From: DASXHZ01 sp036488085
GTDB taxonomy: Bacteria; Acidobacteriota; Thermoanaerobaculia; Gp7-AA8
Reading direction: 5' to 3'
DNA: 64,000 bases
NCBI GenBank assembly: GCA_036488085.1
Contig: DASXHZ010000026.1
Location: 1 to 64,000, forward strand
Shown here piece after piece: positions 41,882-49,280 of this stretch (the first letter of the stretch is position 1; each line of letters opens with the position of its first letter). Below the pieces are notes generated by a model, which saw only the letters and a program-made list of their open reading frames with translations, did not search any database and was not told the DNA's origin. The position numbers and the translations under genes were made by a program.

Positions 41882-42541
41882 CTACGTTCCGCTTCGTCCC
41901 AATCGCACCAGATCCGCGCTTTCCAGCACGCGCTTGTCGCTGCCGTTTCGCGCGACGTGGACCATGGCGCGGCCGAGCTCCTCGGTCGTGATGACGCTGC
42001 CCGACCACATCCGCTGGAACACGGGCCAGAGCGGGGACAGCAGCGTCAGTAACGCACGCGCGCCGGTGCCCCTTGGACGCTCGCCGTGCATCGGACGCAG
42101 CGCCCCGAGGCGGATCATGACCGCCTCGGGAAAGAGCACGAGGAGCTCGTTCTCCGTGCGCCCTTTGACGCGCGCCCACATCGCATCGCCGCCGGTGCCC
42201 ATCCCGGAGACATAGAGGAACCGCATCGCCGGATTCGCGCGCGCCAGCACCTGCGCCCACTGCATCGTGAGCTCGTACGTCAGACGCGTGTACTCGGCTT
42301 CGCTCATCCCGACGGAGGAGACGCCGAGGCAGAAGAAGCAGGCGTCGTAGCCGGCGAAATCATTCGGATCAACCGCGGCGTCGAACATGTCCGGCCGGAT
42401 GAGAACGCGCAGCTTCTTGTCCGAAACAGTGGGCGCCTGACGGCCCACCGACAGCACCGACTCGACATCAGGAGCGAGCAGACATTCACGAAAGACGCCG
42501 CTGCCGACCATGCCGGTTGCACCGAAAAGAACGATCTTCAT
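41882..42541 (-). CDS. NAD(P)-binding Rossmann-fold protein (atypical SDR)
   Basis: 219 residues. Glycine motif GATGMVGSGV at residues 7-16; CFFCLGVSSVGMSEAEY; LYVSGMGTGG; VMIRLGALRP. Fits the atypical SDR/NmrA-like group that binds NAD(P)H and often has oxidoreductase or regulatory roles. Its ATG overlaps the stop of the DJ-1-like gene by 4 nt (42538-42541), so the two are coupled. Convergent with the DUF2911 gene, 14 bp apart. Confidence 0.82.
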   Translation of the reverse strand: MKIVLFGATGMVGSGVFRECLLAPDVESVLSVGRQAPTVSDKKLRVLIRPDMFDAAVDPNDFAGYDACFFCLGVSSVGMSEAEYTRLTYELTMQWAQVLARANPAMRFLYVSGMGTGGDAMWARVKGRTENELLVLFPEAVMIRLGALRPMHGERPRGTGARALLTLLSPLWPVFQRMWSGSVITTEELGRAMVHVARNGSDKRVLESADLVRLGRSGT

Positions 42542-43617
42542 TTGCGCGGAACGGTGCGATCAGTCGCACGGCGAATTCTCATGGTCACGATCAACGACTG
42601 CGGCTCGCTGTCCCCGGACAAGTCAACCGAAAACATCCACTTGGTACCGTCAGCGACCGTCTGAAATTCGCGACTTCGGGCAGACTTGCCGCGGGGCGTC
42701 CAACCTGCGTCAATCGCTTTCTTTGACATGCCGTCGAGAACTGCCATTGCTGGTGTTTCCGTCCCGAGCCGCCCTTTCAACACCCACTGGGTTTTATCGC
42801 CGGTGTCGATCAAGCGTTCCCATGAACCGTCGCGCGGCACGACATCAGGCATCCGCAGGTCGGCGAGACTTGCGCGAGACCAATTCGCGTCGGCATTCCA
42901 GTTGTATTCGATGTCACGGGCAGTCCGCTCTGCTGCAAGCCGGCCGCTTTGTCGCTCGACGATATGGAGCGCTCCATCGATTCCGGCGCTCAAACCGCCT
43001 GTCGTGATGATCTTGCCGTTGTCGACGACGCGCCGGCCACGGACGACGTGCGCTTTCGGCGCCACTGACGCGAGCCTTCCGATGGCAGTGGCCGTCGTCG
43101 TGGCCGACATGCCATCGAGAAGGCCGGCTTTCGCGAGGATGAATGCGCCGTTACAGACCGACATGACGTACCGGGTGCGCTGGCTCCGCTGACGGATCCA
43201 TTCAAGCAGCTTCTCGTCCTTCAAGGCGATCCCGAGGCCGCCGCCGGGAACCAGAAGCACATCTGCTTCGGGTGCATGCTCGAGGTCGTAATCAGGCACG
43301 ATTTTCAGTCCGAATGCCGAGGAGATTGGCTCGAGCGAAGGAGCCACGGTGAAGAGCGTTGCGCCGCTCCATCCGAAAACTTCCCACGGTCCGGCGTAGT
43401 CGATTTCCTCGACGTTCTGATGGATGAGAACAGCCACGCGAAGGAGCGAGTTCTTGTTGACCAGCTCCATGCCGTCCTTCGGGCAAAACCCCGGCTTGGA
43501 GAATTCCTGCTTGTGCTCCGCCATCGGACAGACGTAGACGCTCGCGGACGGGCTCGCCTCCAACTGAATCGTGAGCAGAATGAGCAGAACGTTCGCGGCA
43601 ACAAACAAGGCGCGCAT
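42538..43617 (-). CDS. DJ-1/PfpI-family protein with N-terminal heavy-metal-binding domain
   Basis: 359 residues. Signal-like N-terminus, then a HMBD-type zinc/copper motif (YVCPMAEHKQEFSKPGFCPKDGMELV, Cys30 and Cys45). A DJ-1/PfpI domain (residues ~60-250) has nucleophile Cys155 in SVCNGAFILAKAGLLDG, EIDYAGPWEVFGWSG, and ITTGGLSAGIDGALH. This belongs to the isonitrile-hydratase-like or chaperone/glyoxalase group. The C-terminal ~110 residues (WERLIDTGDKTQWVLKGRLG onward) match no family I recognise. The metal domain fused to a cysteine enzyme suggests a link to metal or redox stress. Confidence 0.82.
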   Translation of the reverse strand: MRALFVAANVLLILLTIQLEASPSASVYVCPMAEHKQEFSKPGFCPKDGMELVNKNSLLRVAVLIHQNVEEIDYAGPWEVFGWSGATLFTVAPSLEPISSAFGLKIVPDYDLEHAPEADVLLVPGGGLGIALKDEKLLEWIRQRSQRTRYVMSVCNGAFILAKAGLLDGMSATTTATAIGRLASVAPKAHVVRGRRVVDNGKIITTGGLSAGIDGALHIVERQSGRLAAERTARDIEYNWNADANWSRASLADLRMPDVVPRDGSWERLIDTGDKTQWVLKGRLGTETPAMAVLDGMSKKAIDAGWTPRGKSARSREFQTVADGTKWMFSVDLSGDSEPQSLIVTMRIRRATDRTVPRK

Positions 43618-43715
43618 AGATCCTCCGCAGTTTATACGCCGGCAGCGGATCTTCGTTAGGACTTCTCAGTGATCTCGAGGCAGCCGGCGGCCAACAGCTC
43701 GCCATCGCGGCGCTC

Positions 43716-44240
43716 CTATTTAGACCAGGGCGGAACCACGCCGTTGGTGCGCGCGTACGCGATTGACTGCCCCAGATGCTCGTGTTGATCTTCGAGAATC
43801 AGCATCAGCGCGCTCTGCTTCGTCATCTCTCTTCCGAACAGCTTCACCGGCGATTGCAGGTCGTTGTCGGACAGTGCCGCAATCGCTTTTTGCAGATTGA
43901 GGTAAGAAACCTTCAGAGCTTCCTGCATTTTCTCAGGATCGGTGATGGGCGCGGCCGATACCTGAGTACTCGGTGTGGCCGAAAGCATGCTGGCGAGCAG
44001 GCGGTTCTCTTTGACGATCAGGCTGAAGACGTCTGCGACGGAGCGAACGCCCTGGGCGGGCTTCCAGTCGTACTTGCCCGACATGACGCGCGCGAGCGCG
44101 GTGAATTTTTCGGAAAGCGTTCCGGCATCTTTTGCGAAAGCGGCCTGCAATCCTGCCGGCTGCGACTGCGCCCGCGCCAGGGGCGCCATGAGAGCGAACG
44201 AAAGCGCGCAAACCGCGTACCGAATCTGAATCTTCTTCAT
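43716..44240 (-). CDS. Secreted DinB-like four-helix protein
   Basis: 174 residues with signal peptide (MKKIQIRYAVCALSFALMAPLARAQ). Four-helix-bundle DinB/YfiT-type sequence: KFTALARVMSGKYDWKPAQGVRSVADVFSLIVKENRLL, LMLILEDQHEHLGQSIAYAR, with HEHLGQ as part of a metal site. DinB enzymes transfer thiols or act as metalloproteins; export of this fold is recurrent in acidobacteria. Start ATG 44240 is preceded by GAGAG. 98 bp from the next gene downstream. Confidence 0.8.
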   Translation of the reverse strand: MKKIQIRYAVCALSFALMAPLARAQSQPAGLQAAFAKDAGTLSEKFTALARVMSGKYDWKPAQGVRSVADVFSLIVKENRLLASMLSATPSTQVSAAPITDPEKMQEALKVSYLNLQKAIAALSDNDLQSPVKLFGREMTKQSALMLILEDQHEHLGQSIAYARTNGVVPPWSK

Positions 44241-44257
44241 GAGAACTCTCCTCTATG

Positions 44258-44710
44258 TCATTGAAAAATGATTTCACGAGTCACTTCAGTGCCCAGAACT
44301 TTTCTGATCTCATTCCGGTGCACTCTGGCCTGGTTCTGACACGCACTGTTACAGATTACCTTCTCGGTCACCGCTTCAAACGCGTCTGCTCGATCGCCGA
44401 TGTCCCCGGCATAAGCCGCCATGTTTTTAAAAGTAATCTCGAGATATACATTGGGCTGATCCGCCGATTTTGGCGAGGCCTGGAAGACCTTGTAACCGAT
44501 GATTAGCCCGGCTTTCTTGGCGGCTTCCATGGTCGGCAACCATGTCGAGGTCACCCATGCCATGTATTCATCAAAGTGTCCGTACTCGACGTGTATGTAG
44601 TCCACCTCGGTGACCGGACCGTAGTTATACCCGCGCTCATCCTGGGCGCGTGCATCAAGCGAAAGCGCGGAAGCGGTGAGACATATGGATAAGAGAATGG
44701 CTTTCATCAT
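44258..44710 (-). CDS. Secreted protein of unknown function
   Basis: 150 residues. Signal peptide MMKAILLSICLTASALSLDARA; then GYNYGPVTEVDYIHVEYGHFDEYMAWVTSTWLPTMEAAKKAGLIIGYKVF, a ferredoxin-like alpha/beta pattern similar to dimeric ABM/NIPSNAP proteins. Two cysteines near the end (ICNSACQNQAR). A GTG four codons upstream (44722) is an alternative start. Located between RidA and DinB-like genes with 20-bp gaps, so cotranscribed. Family match is a guess. Confidence 0.65.
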   Translation of the reverse strand: MMKAILLSICLTASALSLDARAQDERGYNYGPVTEVDYIHVEYGHFDEYMAWVTSTWLPTMEAAKKAGLIIGYKVFQASPKSADQPNVYLEITFKNMAAYAGDIGDRADAFEAVTEKVICNSACQNQARVHRNEIRKVLGTEVTREIIFQ

Positions 44711-44743
44711 GTTTCTCTTCACCTCAACTTTCCGTGTGTCGCG

Positions 44744-45133
44744 TCAAGCCTTGACGACGAGGTCGATCTCAACGCAGGCCCCAAGCGGCAGAGCAGCCAC
44801 CCCGATCGTCGTGCGAGCGGGAAACGGCTGGCCGAAATGCTTTGCGTAGATCCCATTCATCGCGACGAAGTCGCTCATGTTCGTGAGATACACGCCGGCG
44901 CGCGCCACATCATCGAAACTCCTGCCGGCCGCCTCGAGCACCGCTGCGAGATTCCGAAAGACACGCTCTGTCTCGGCCACAATGCCTCCTTCGACCACCT
45001 TGCCAGTGGCGGGGTCTTGGCCGACCTGACCGCTGAAGTAGAGAAATCCACCGACTTCGATTGCCTGCGAAAATGGGCCGGCCGGCGGCGCCAGTTTGGG
45101 CGAGATGATTGGGGTCTTGCTGATCTTCGACAT
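44744..45133 (-). CDS. RidA/YjgF-family enamine/imine deaminase
   Basis: 129 residues, the normal length. FSQAIEVGGFLYFSGQVGQDPATGKVVEGGIVAETERVF, then the active Arg in PARTTIGVAALPLGACVEIDLVV. RidA hydrolyses reactive enamines/imines from PLP enzymes. GGAGGA nine bases upstream of the ATG. It follows the SDR by 19 bp, in the same transcription unit. Confidence 0.9.
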   Translation of the reverse strand: MSKISKTPIISPKLAPPAGPFSQAIEVGGFLYFSGQVGQDPATGKVVEGGIVAETERVFRNLAAVLEAAGRSFDDVARAGVYLTNMSDFVAMNGIYAKHFGQPFPARTTIGVAALPLGACVEIDLVVKA

Positions 45134-45152
45134 GATTTCAGTTCCTCCGATC

Positions 45153-45875
45153 TCACATGAGCAGCGCGCCGCCGTCGACGGGGATGACGGCGCCGGTCAA
45201 AAAAGGATTACCGATTGCGAACAGCACAGCGTCAGCCTGCTCATCGGGAAGGCCGACGCGTCGCGCGGGTGAACGCAGGGCGAAGTCCGAGAACATGCGC
45301 TCGCGTGCTTCGTCGCCGAGGGCGCTCCAGAAAGACGGGCCCGAGTCGACGATGCCGGGCGAAATCACATTGACGCGAATCGGTCCGAGCTCGACGGCCA
45401 TCGCTTTCGCAAACGCTTCCAGACCGCCGTTGACGAGACTCGTGATCGAGCTCCGCGCGGCCGGGCGTGCTCCGCGGATTCCGGAGAAAAAGGTGAACGA
45501 GCCGGCGGCGTCGATGTGCGGCCTACCGTGCTTGACGAGAAAGAAGGGCGCCCACAACTTCGCGTTCATCGCCCGCTGCACGTCGGACGCGCTGAGCTCG
45601 CCGACCGGTCCGGCGGCTCCCTGACTGATCGTGCTGACGAGATGGTCGAACGCGCCGGTGCCGGCGAAAAACGCTTCGACCTCAGCCTCGTTGACGGCGT
45701 CGAGGACACTGATGTGCACCGGTCCCGTCGCGAGCGCCCCGGTCTGCTCCAGCGCGTCACGTTTGCGGCCGGCCAGGATCACCGACGCGCCGGCGCGCGA
45801 CACGGCGACGGCGACCGAGCGTCCGATACCCGAGCCTGCGCCGACGATGATGACGCGCTTCCCATGAAGATCCAT
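45153..45875 (-). CDS. Short-chain dehydrogenase/reductase with substituted YxxxK
   Basis: 240 residues. Rossmann glycine motif GAGSGIGRS; LVSTISQGAAG replaces NNAG; VNVISPGIVDS and VIPVDGGALL at the end. The usual catalytic Tyr-x-x-x-Lys is absent: in its place the sequence reads ARSSITSLVNGGLEAFAKA. This matches a known divergent group of SDRs with an NGGLEAF-type motif. ATG 45875 is supported by GGAGG six bases upstream; an ORF start seven codons earlier lacks it. Divergent from the CGNR regulator gene. Confidence 0.85.
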   Translation of the reverse strand: MDLHGKRVIIVGAGSGIGRSVAVAVSRAGASVILAGRKRDALEQTGALATGPVHISVLDAVNEAEVEAFFAGTGAFDHLVSTISQGAAGPVGELSASDVQRAMNAKLWAPFFLVKHGRPHIDAAGSFTFFSGIRGARPAARSSITSLVNGGLEAFAKAMAVELGPIRVNVISPGIVDSGPSFWSALGDEARERMFSDFALRSPARRVGLPDEQADAVLFAIGNPFLTGAVIPVDGGALLM

Positions 45876-45901
45876 GACCACCTCCAGTAACTGCATGAAC
45901 G

Positions 45902-45948
45902 GGTTACAGCCTACCTGCCCGAGTCTAACCTGTCAAGGTGGTTACAAT
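45902..45948. promoter_or_regulatory. Divergent promoter/operator between SDR and CGNR genes
   Basis: For the minus-strand SDR: TTGACA (45936-45931), 17-nt spacer, TAGGCT (45913-45908). For the plus strand: TACAAT at 45943-45948, seven bases before the GTG start of the CGNR gene, which may imply a leaderless mRNA. TAACC-N9-GGTTA (45926-45944) is an inverted repeat, and GGTTACA occurs twice (45902, 45940). A natural candidate for CGNR autoregulation and control of the cluster; not proven. Confidence 0.45.
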
Positions 45949-45954
45949 GAGGGG

Positions 45955-46521
45955 GTGGGCGACGGCGAGTTGCGCGACGGATTCAAATTTCGCGGCGGCA
46001 GCCTGCCGCTCGACTTCGCCGCGACACTTGCGGCGCGTCTCCGCCCCGAACCGCGCGACTTGTTAGCTGAGCCGGACGACCTGGCGCGCTGGTTCGTCGC
46101 GGCGGGCCTGGCGAAGGAGAGGCCGAAGGTAACGGCGCACGTGCTGGAGCTAGCCCGCGAGCTTCGCGAGGCGATCTATCGGCTGGCCATCGCTCGGGCG
46201 CGGAGGCGGCCGTTCCCGGAAGCCGACCGCGCGCTGCTGAATCGGCGGGCTGCCGGCGCGACGCCGGCGCCGCACCTCGATCGCAACGGCTCCGCCTGGA
46301 CGACGGGCAGCGCGTCCGAGTTCCTCTCTCTCATCGCGCGCGCGGCGGTCGAGCTCTTCGGAAGCGCGGTCGGCGACCGGATCCGTCAGTGCGAGGGAGA
46401 GGGTTGCGCTCTCCTGTTTGTCGACACGTCACGCTCCGGTGCGCGAAGGTGGTGCTCGATGGCGGGATGCGGCAACAAGGCGAAGGTCGCGAGCTTTCGT
46501 GCGCGGACGACGCCGCGTTAA
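45955..46521 (+). CDS. CGNR-zinc-finger transcriptional regulator (ABATE domain)
   Basis: 188 residues from GTG 45955. N-terminal ABATE domain (FRGGSLPLDFAATLAARLR, EPDDLARWFVAAGL, AREAIYRLAIARARRRPF). C-terminal CGNR zinc finger: RQCEGEGCALLFVDTSRSGARRWCSMAGCGNKAKVASF, with the CxxxxC...C..CGN order. CGNR proteins are DNA-binding regulators often divergent from the gene they control. Here that would be the SDR/RidA cluster. The GTG start is chosen because ATG 45874 would overlap the divergent gene start region. Confidence 0.85.
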   Translation: MGDGELRDGFKFRGGSLPLDFAATLAARLRPEPRDLLAEPDDLARWFVAAGLAKERPKVTAHVLELARELREAIYRLAIARARRRPFPEADRALLNRRAAGATPAPHLDRNGSAWTTGSASEFLSLIARAAVELFGSAVGDRIRQCEGEGCALLFVDTSRSGARRWCSMAGCGNKAKVASFRARTTPR

Positions 46522-46526
46522 AACGG

Positions 46527-46600
46527 TGGCTGGGAGACAGGGACTTGAACCCCGATTCATCGGTCCAGAGCCGATTGTCCTACCATTGAACGATCTCCCA
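46527..46600 (-). tRNA. tRNA-Gln (CTG), CCA encoded
   Basis: 74 nt on the minus strand with full cloverleaf: acceptor TGGGAGA pairs with TCTCCCA, anticodon loop CTCTGGA (anticodon CTG), T-loop GGTTCAAGTCC, discriminator G and encoded CCA. It lies between the CGNR gene and a zinc-ribbon gene. Confidence 0.95.
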
Positions 46601-46706
46601 GAACTTTGCCCGGTCGGGCGGGGCGGTGGATGGTACACGGCCAAAAACCGCGTCGTCAACGGGGGCATTCCTGGGGGTGCGATCACGGTATCCGCGAGCG
46701 CCACGC

Positions 46707-46752
46707 TCCTCACCCTGCGCTTCGCGCCACCCTCTCCCGGAGGGAGAGGGAG
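46707..46752 (-). repeat. REP-like intergenic palindrome (family also at 61766)
   Basis: Perfect 9-bp hairpin CCCTCTCCC (46730-46738)/GGGAGAGGG (46742-46750), next to GCGCTTCGCGC (46717-46727) and CTCACCC. The reverse complement matches the element near 61766, which has CCCTCTCCC/GGGAGAGGG and CCCGAAGGG. Typical of a dispersed element. Positions 46522-46868 otherwise hold only the tRNA and no gene. Confidence 0.75.
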
Positions 46753-46868
46753 ATGACGCTCGACAAGTCCTTCTGCCTCCGGAGAAGGTGCGCCAAGCGG
46801 CGGATGAGGGGCGCGCACGTCGCGATGAAGTTGACACCCGTGGCACAATCGCAGCAGAGGATGAGGCT

Positions 46869-47198
46869 GTGCTTCCCGAAGTCTTCGAGTGCCCGCAGTG
46901 CAAGAGACAGTTCGTTTTCGACCTCGTTGAAAACGGAGAGGACCGCTCCATCCACTGCCCGCAGTGCAAGCGGTACCTCGGCGAGAAGGACATCCACTTC
47001 GTCCTGGTGAGTGAGATCGAGGAGCTTGGCGAGCGGCTGCGGTTCGAGCGCGATCGGCTGGAGAAGGACGAAGCGGTCTACTCCATGACCGACTGCGACG
47101 CCGAGCTTCGCCTCTACGGTTCCGAGGTTCACAAAGTCGTCAGCATCCTGCGGCGCACCCTAGCCGAGCTCGACGCGCTGAAGCAGCAGTACCGGTGA
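46869..47198 (+). CDS. Small zinc-ribbon protein
   Basis: 109 residues from GTG 46869 (GAGGATGAGG just upstream). Two CPQCKR pairs (FECPQCKRQFVFDLVENGEDRSIHCPQCKRYLG) form a zinc ribbon; the rest is a helical tail (EIEELGERLRFERDRLEKDE, HKVVSILRRTLAELDALKQQ). Possibly a DNA- or RNA-associated regulator. Its stop overlaps the CoA-transferase start by 4 nt. A longer upstream open frame through a repeat is rejected. Confidence 0.7.
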   Translation: MLPEVFECPQCKRQFVFDLVENGEDRSIHCPQCKRYLGEKDIHFVLVSEIEELGERLRFERDRLEKDEAVYSMTDCDAELRLYGSEVHKVVSILRRTLAELDALKQQYR

Positions 47199-48412
47199 AG
47201 CGGCTCCCCCTCCACGGCATCCTCGTCGCCGACTTTTCGCGCGTCCTTGCCGGTCCGTTGTGTACGCAGATGCTCGGCGACGCCGGCGCGCGGGTGGTGA
47301 AGGTCGAGGAGCCGCTCCGGGGCGACGAGACGCGGCACTGGGGACCGCCGTTCGTCGACGACGTCAGCGCCTACTTCCTCTCGATCAACCGGAACAAAGA
47401 GTCGCTCGCGCTCGACTTGAAGCGCGGCGGCGAAGTGGCGCGAAGGCTCATCGAGCGCGCCGACGTCGTGGTCGACAACTTCCTGCCGTCGCAGCGGAAA
47501 ACCCTCGGCCTCGATCGCGTCCCCAAGATCAACCCGCGCGCGATTCACTGCAGAATTGCCGGCTACGACAGCGACGGCCCGAGCGCCGCGACGCCCGGCT
47601 ACGACCTTCTCGCCCAGGCGGCCGCGGGGCTGATGGCGATCACCGGCGAGGCGCACGGCGACCCGATGAAGGCCGGCGTCGCGCTCAGCGACGTCCTGAC
47701 GGCGCACTACGCGTTCGGGGCGATCACCAGTGCCCTGTTTGCGCGCGAGCGTAGCGGCGAGGGGGCATCGATCGAGATTTCCCTCTTCGGCGCCACGCTC
47801 GCGTCGATGGTCAATGTCGCGCAGAACGCGCTCGTCACCGGCGCCGAGGCGAAGCGCTACGGCAATGCTCACGCGTCGATCGTCCCGTACCAGCTCTTCC
47901 ACGGGAAGGACCGGCCGTTCGCGGTCGGCGCGGGGACCGACCGCCACTTCCGGGCGCTGTGCGAGATCGTCGAGCGGCCGGAGCTCGCGGACGACAGGCG
48001 GTACGCCACCAACGTCGCGCGCGTGAAGAACCGCGATACGCTCGTGCCGCTCCTCGAAGGGATCTTCAAGACGCGGAACGCGAAGGCGTGGGTGGCGCGA
48101 TGTCACGCCGCATCGATTCCCGCGGCGATCGTGCAAGGGGTGCGCGAAGCGCTCGACTCGCCGGAGGCAGCGCCGCTCATCGACACACTCGATCATCCGC
48201 GGATCGGGGAGTACTCCGCTGTCCGGAACCCGCTGCGCATCGACGGCAAACGTCTCGCGATCGGCACGCCGCCGCCGCTCCTCGGGCAGCAGACCGACTC
48301 GGTTCTTCGGGATCTCGGCTATAGCGCGCGCGAGATCGCGCAACTCCGGCGCGACGGCTTCATTGGCGCACGACCGACCAACGCAAGAGCACGAGGCAAA
48401 AAACGAGGATGA
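47195..48412 (+). CDS. CaiB/BaiF-family (class III) CoA-transferase
   Basis: 405 residues, start GTG 47195 overlapping the zinc-ribbon stop. Family motifs: GILVADFSRVLAGPLCTQMLGDAGARVVKVEEP with the active Asp later (HGDPMKAGVALSDVLTAHYA, Asp conserved), NRNKESLALDLK, VVDNFLPSQ. Moves CoA between acyl groups (formyl-, oxalyl-, succinyl-type); substrate unknown. Basic tail GKKRG. Confidence 0.92.
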   Translation: MKRLPLHGILVADFSRVLAGPLCTQMLGDAGARVVKVEEPLRGDETRHWGPPFVDDVSAYFLSINRNKESLALDLKRGGEVARRLIERADVVVDNFLPSQRKTLGLDRVPKINPRAIHCRIAGYDSDGPSAATPGYDLLAQAAAGLMAITGEAHGDPMKAGVALSDVLTAHYAFGAITSALFARERSGEGASIEISLFGATLASMVNVAQNALVTGAEAKRYGNAHASIVPYQLFHGKDRPFAVGAGTDRHFRALCEIVERPELADDRRYATNVARVKNRDTLVPLLEGIFKTRNAKAWVARCHAASIPAAIVQGVREALDSPEAAPLIDTLDHPRIGEYSAVRNPLRIDGKRLAIGTPPPLLGQQTDSVLRDLGYSAREIAQLRRDGFIGARPTNARARGKKRG

Positions 48413-48575
48413 GCGCCACCGCAGCGAGCAGCATCCGCAGACCCGCCACGCCACTCCGCTCCGCCGGGTCGCCGAAGGCACGGAAGGCAAAGTAGAGGGC
48501 GACGGTACCGACGGTGAGAACGATGAAGCCGACGGCGAGGACGCGCGTGGTCACGCGCACGAATTCGGGATCCAC
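48360..48575 (-). CDS. Small two-TM membrane protein
   Basis: 71 residues from GTG 48575 (VDPEFVRVTTRVLAVGF). Two hydrophobic helices (LAVGFIVLTVGTVALYFAF and LRMLLAAVALILVFCLVLL) with a short loop. Overlaps the 3' end of the CoA-transferase gene on the opposite strand by about 50 bp and is divergent from the HAD gene. Too short for most gene finders; coding status is likely but unproven. Confidence 0.5.
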   Translation of the reverse strand: MDPEFVRVTTRVLAVGFIVLTVGTVALYFAFRAFGDPAERSGVAGLRMLLAAVALILVFCLVLLRWSVVRQ

Positions 48576-48593
48576 GTTTTCGACGTTATCACG

Positions 48594-49280
48594 ATGAAAG
48601 CGGCGCTCTTCGACTTCGACGAGACGATGATCGACCTCGAGCGCGAGCACGATGCGGCGCATCGAGCGCTCTGCCGCGACCTCGGGTGCGACTACGGCCA
48701 GCTCCCGGAGAGCTTCCGTTTCGGATCGGGGAGGCGGATCGTTGACGACATCAAGGAGATGCGGGACTTCTTCGGATGGACCGCCCCCGAGGAAGAGCTG
48801 TACGCCATCCGGCACGAGCACTTCCTCAAGGCGCTGGCGAGCTCCGATCTCACGCTCATGCCGGGAGTCGAGCGCGTCGTTCACGACCTGCACGCCCGCG
48901 GGATCATTCTCGCGATCACCACCTCGGCCGACGGCGACGCCGTCGACCTTCTGCTGAGCCGCTTCGGCATCCGCGACCTCTTTTCCCTGATCGTGGACGG
49001 CGCGGAGGTGAGAACCGGGAAGCCTGATCCGGAGTCTTATCTGTTGACAGTGCGGAAATTAAAGATGGAGCCTAAAAACTGCATCGTTTTCGAAGACTCG
49101 CACGCCGGCGTCCTTGCGGCGAAGGCGGCCGGCATGTACTGCATCGCGATCCGCAACCCGCGCGCGCGAACCAGGCAGGACCTCAGCACCGCCGACCTCA
49201 TCCTCGATTCGTTCGAGCAACTCGACATCGAGACGGCCATGGGGCAAGCATATTGCTGTCGAGGGCGGTTGGTACCATGA
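48594..49280 (+). CDS. HAD-superfamily phosphatase (beta-phosphoglucomutase-like)
   Basis: 228 residues. HAD motif I with Asp7 and Asp9 in LFDFDETMID, a cap domain (~15-85), motif II TTSAD, motif III Lys in TGKPDPESYLL, motif IV FEDSHAGVLAAKAAGM. All core residues present. Removes phosphate from a small substrate, or isomerises one. Its stop overlaps the start of the sensor kinase gene by 4 nt (ATGA). Confidence 0.9.
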   Translation: MKAALFDFDETMIDLEREHDAAHRALCRDLGCDYGQLPESFRFGSGRRIVDDIKEMRDFFGWTAPEEELYAIRHEHFLKALASSDLTLMPGVERVVHDLHARGIILAITTSADGDAVDLLLSRFGIRDLFSLIVDGAEVRTGKPDPESYLLTVRKLKMEPKNCIVFEDSHAGVLAAKAAGMYCIAIRNPRARTRQDLSTADLILDSFEQLDIETAMGQAYCCRGRLVP

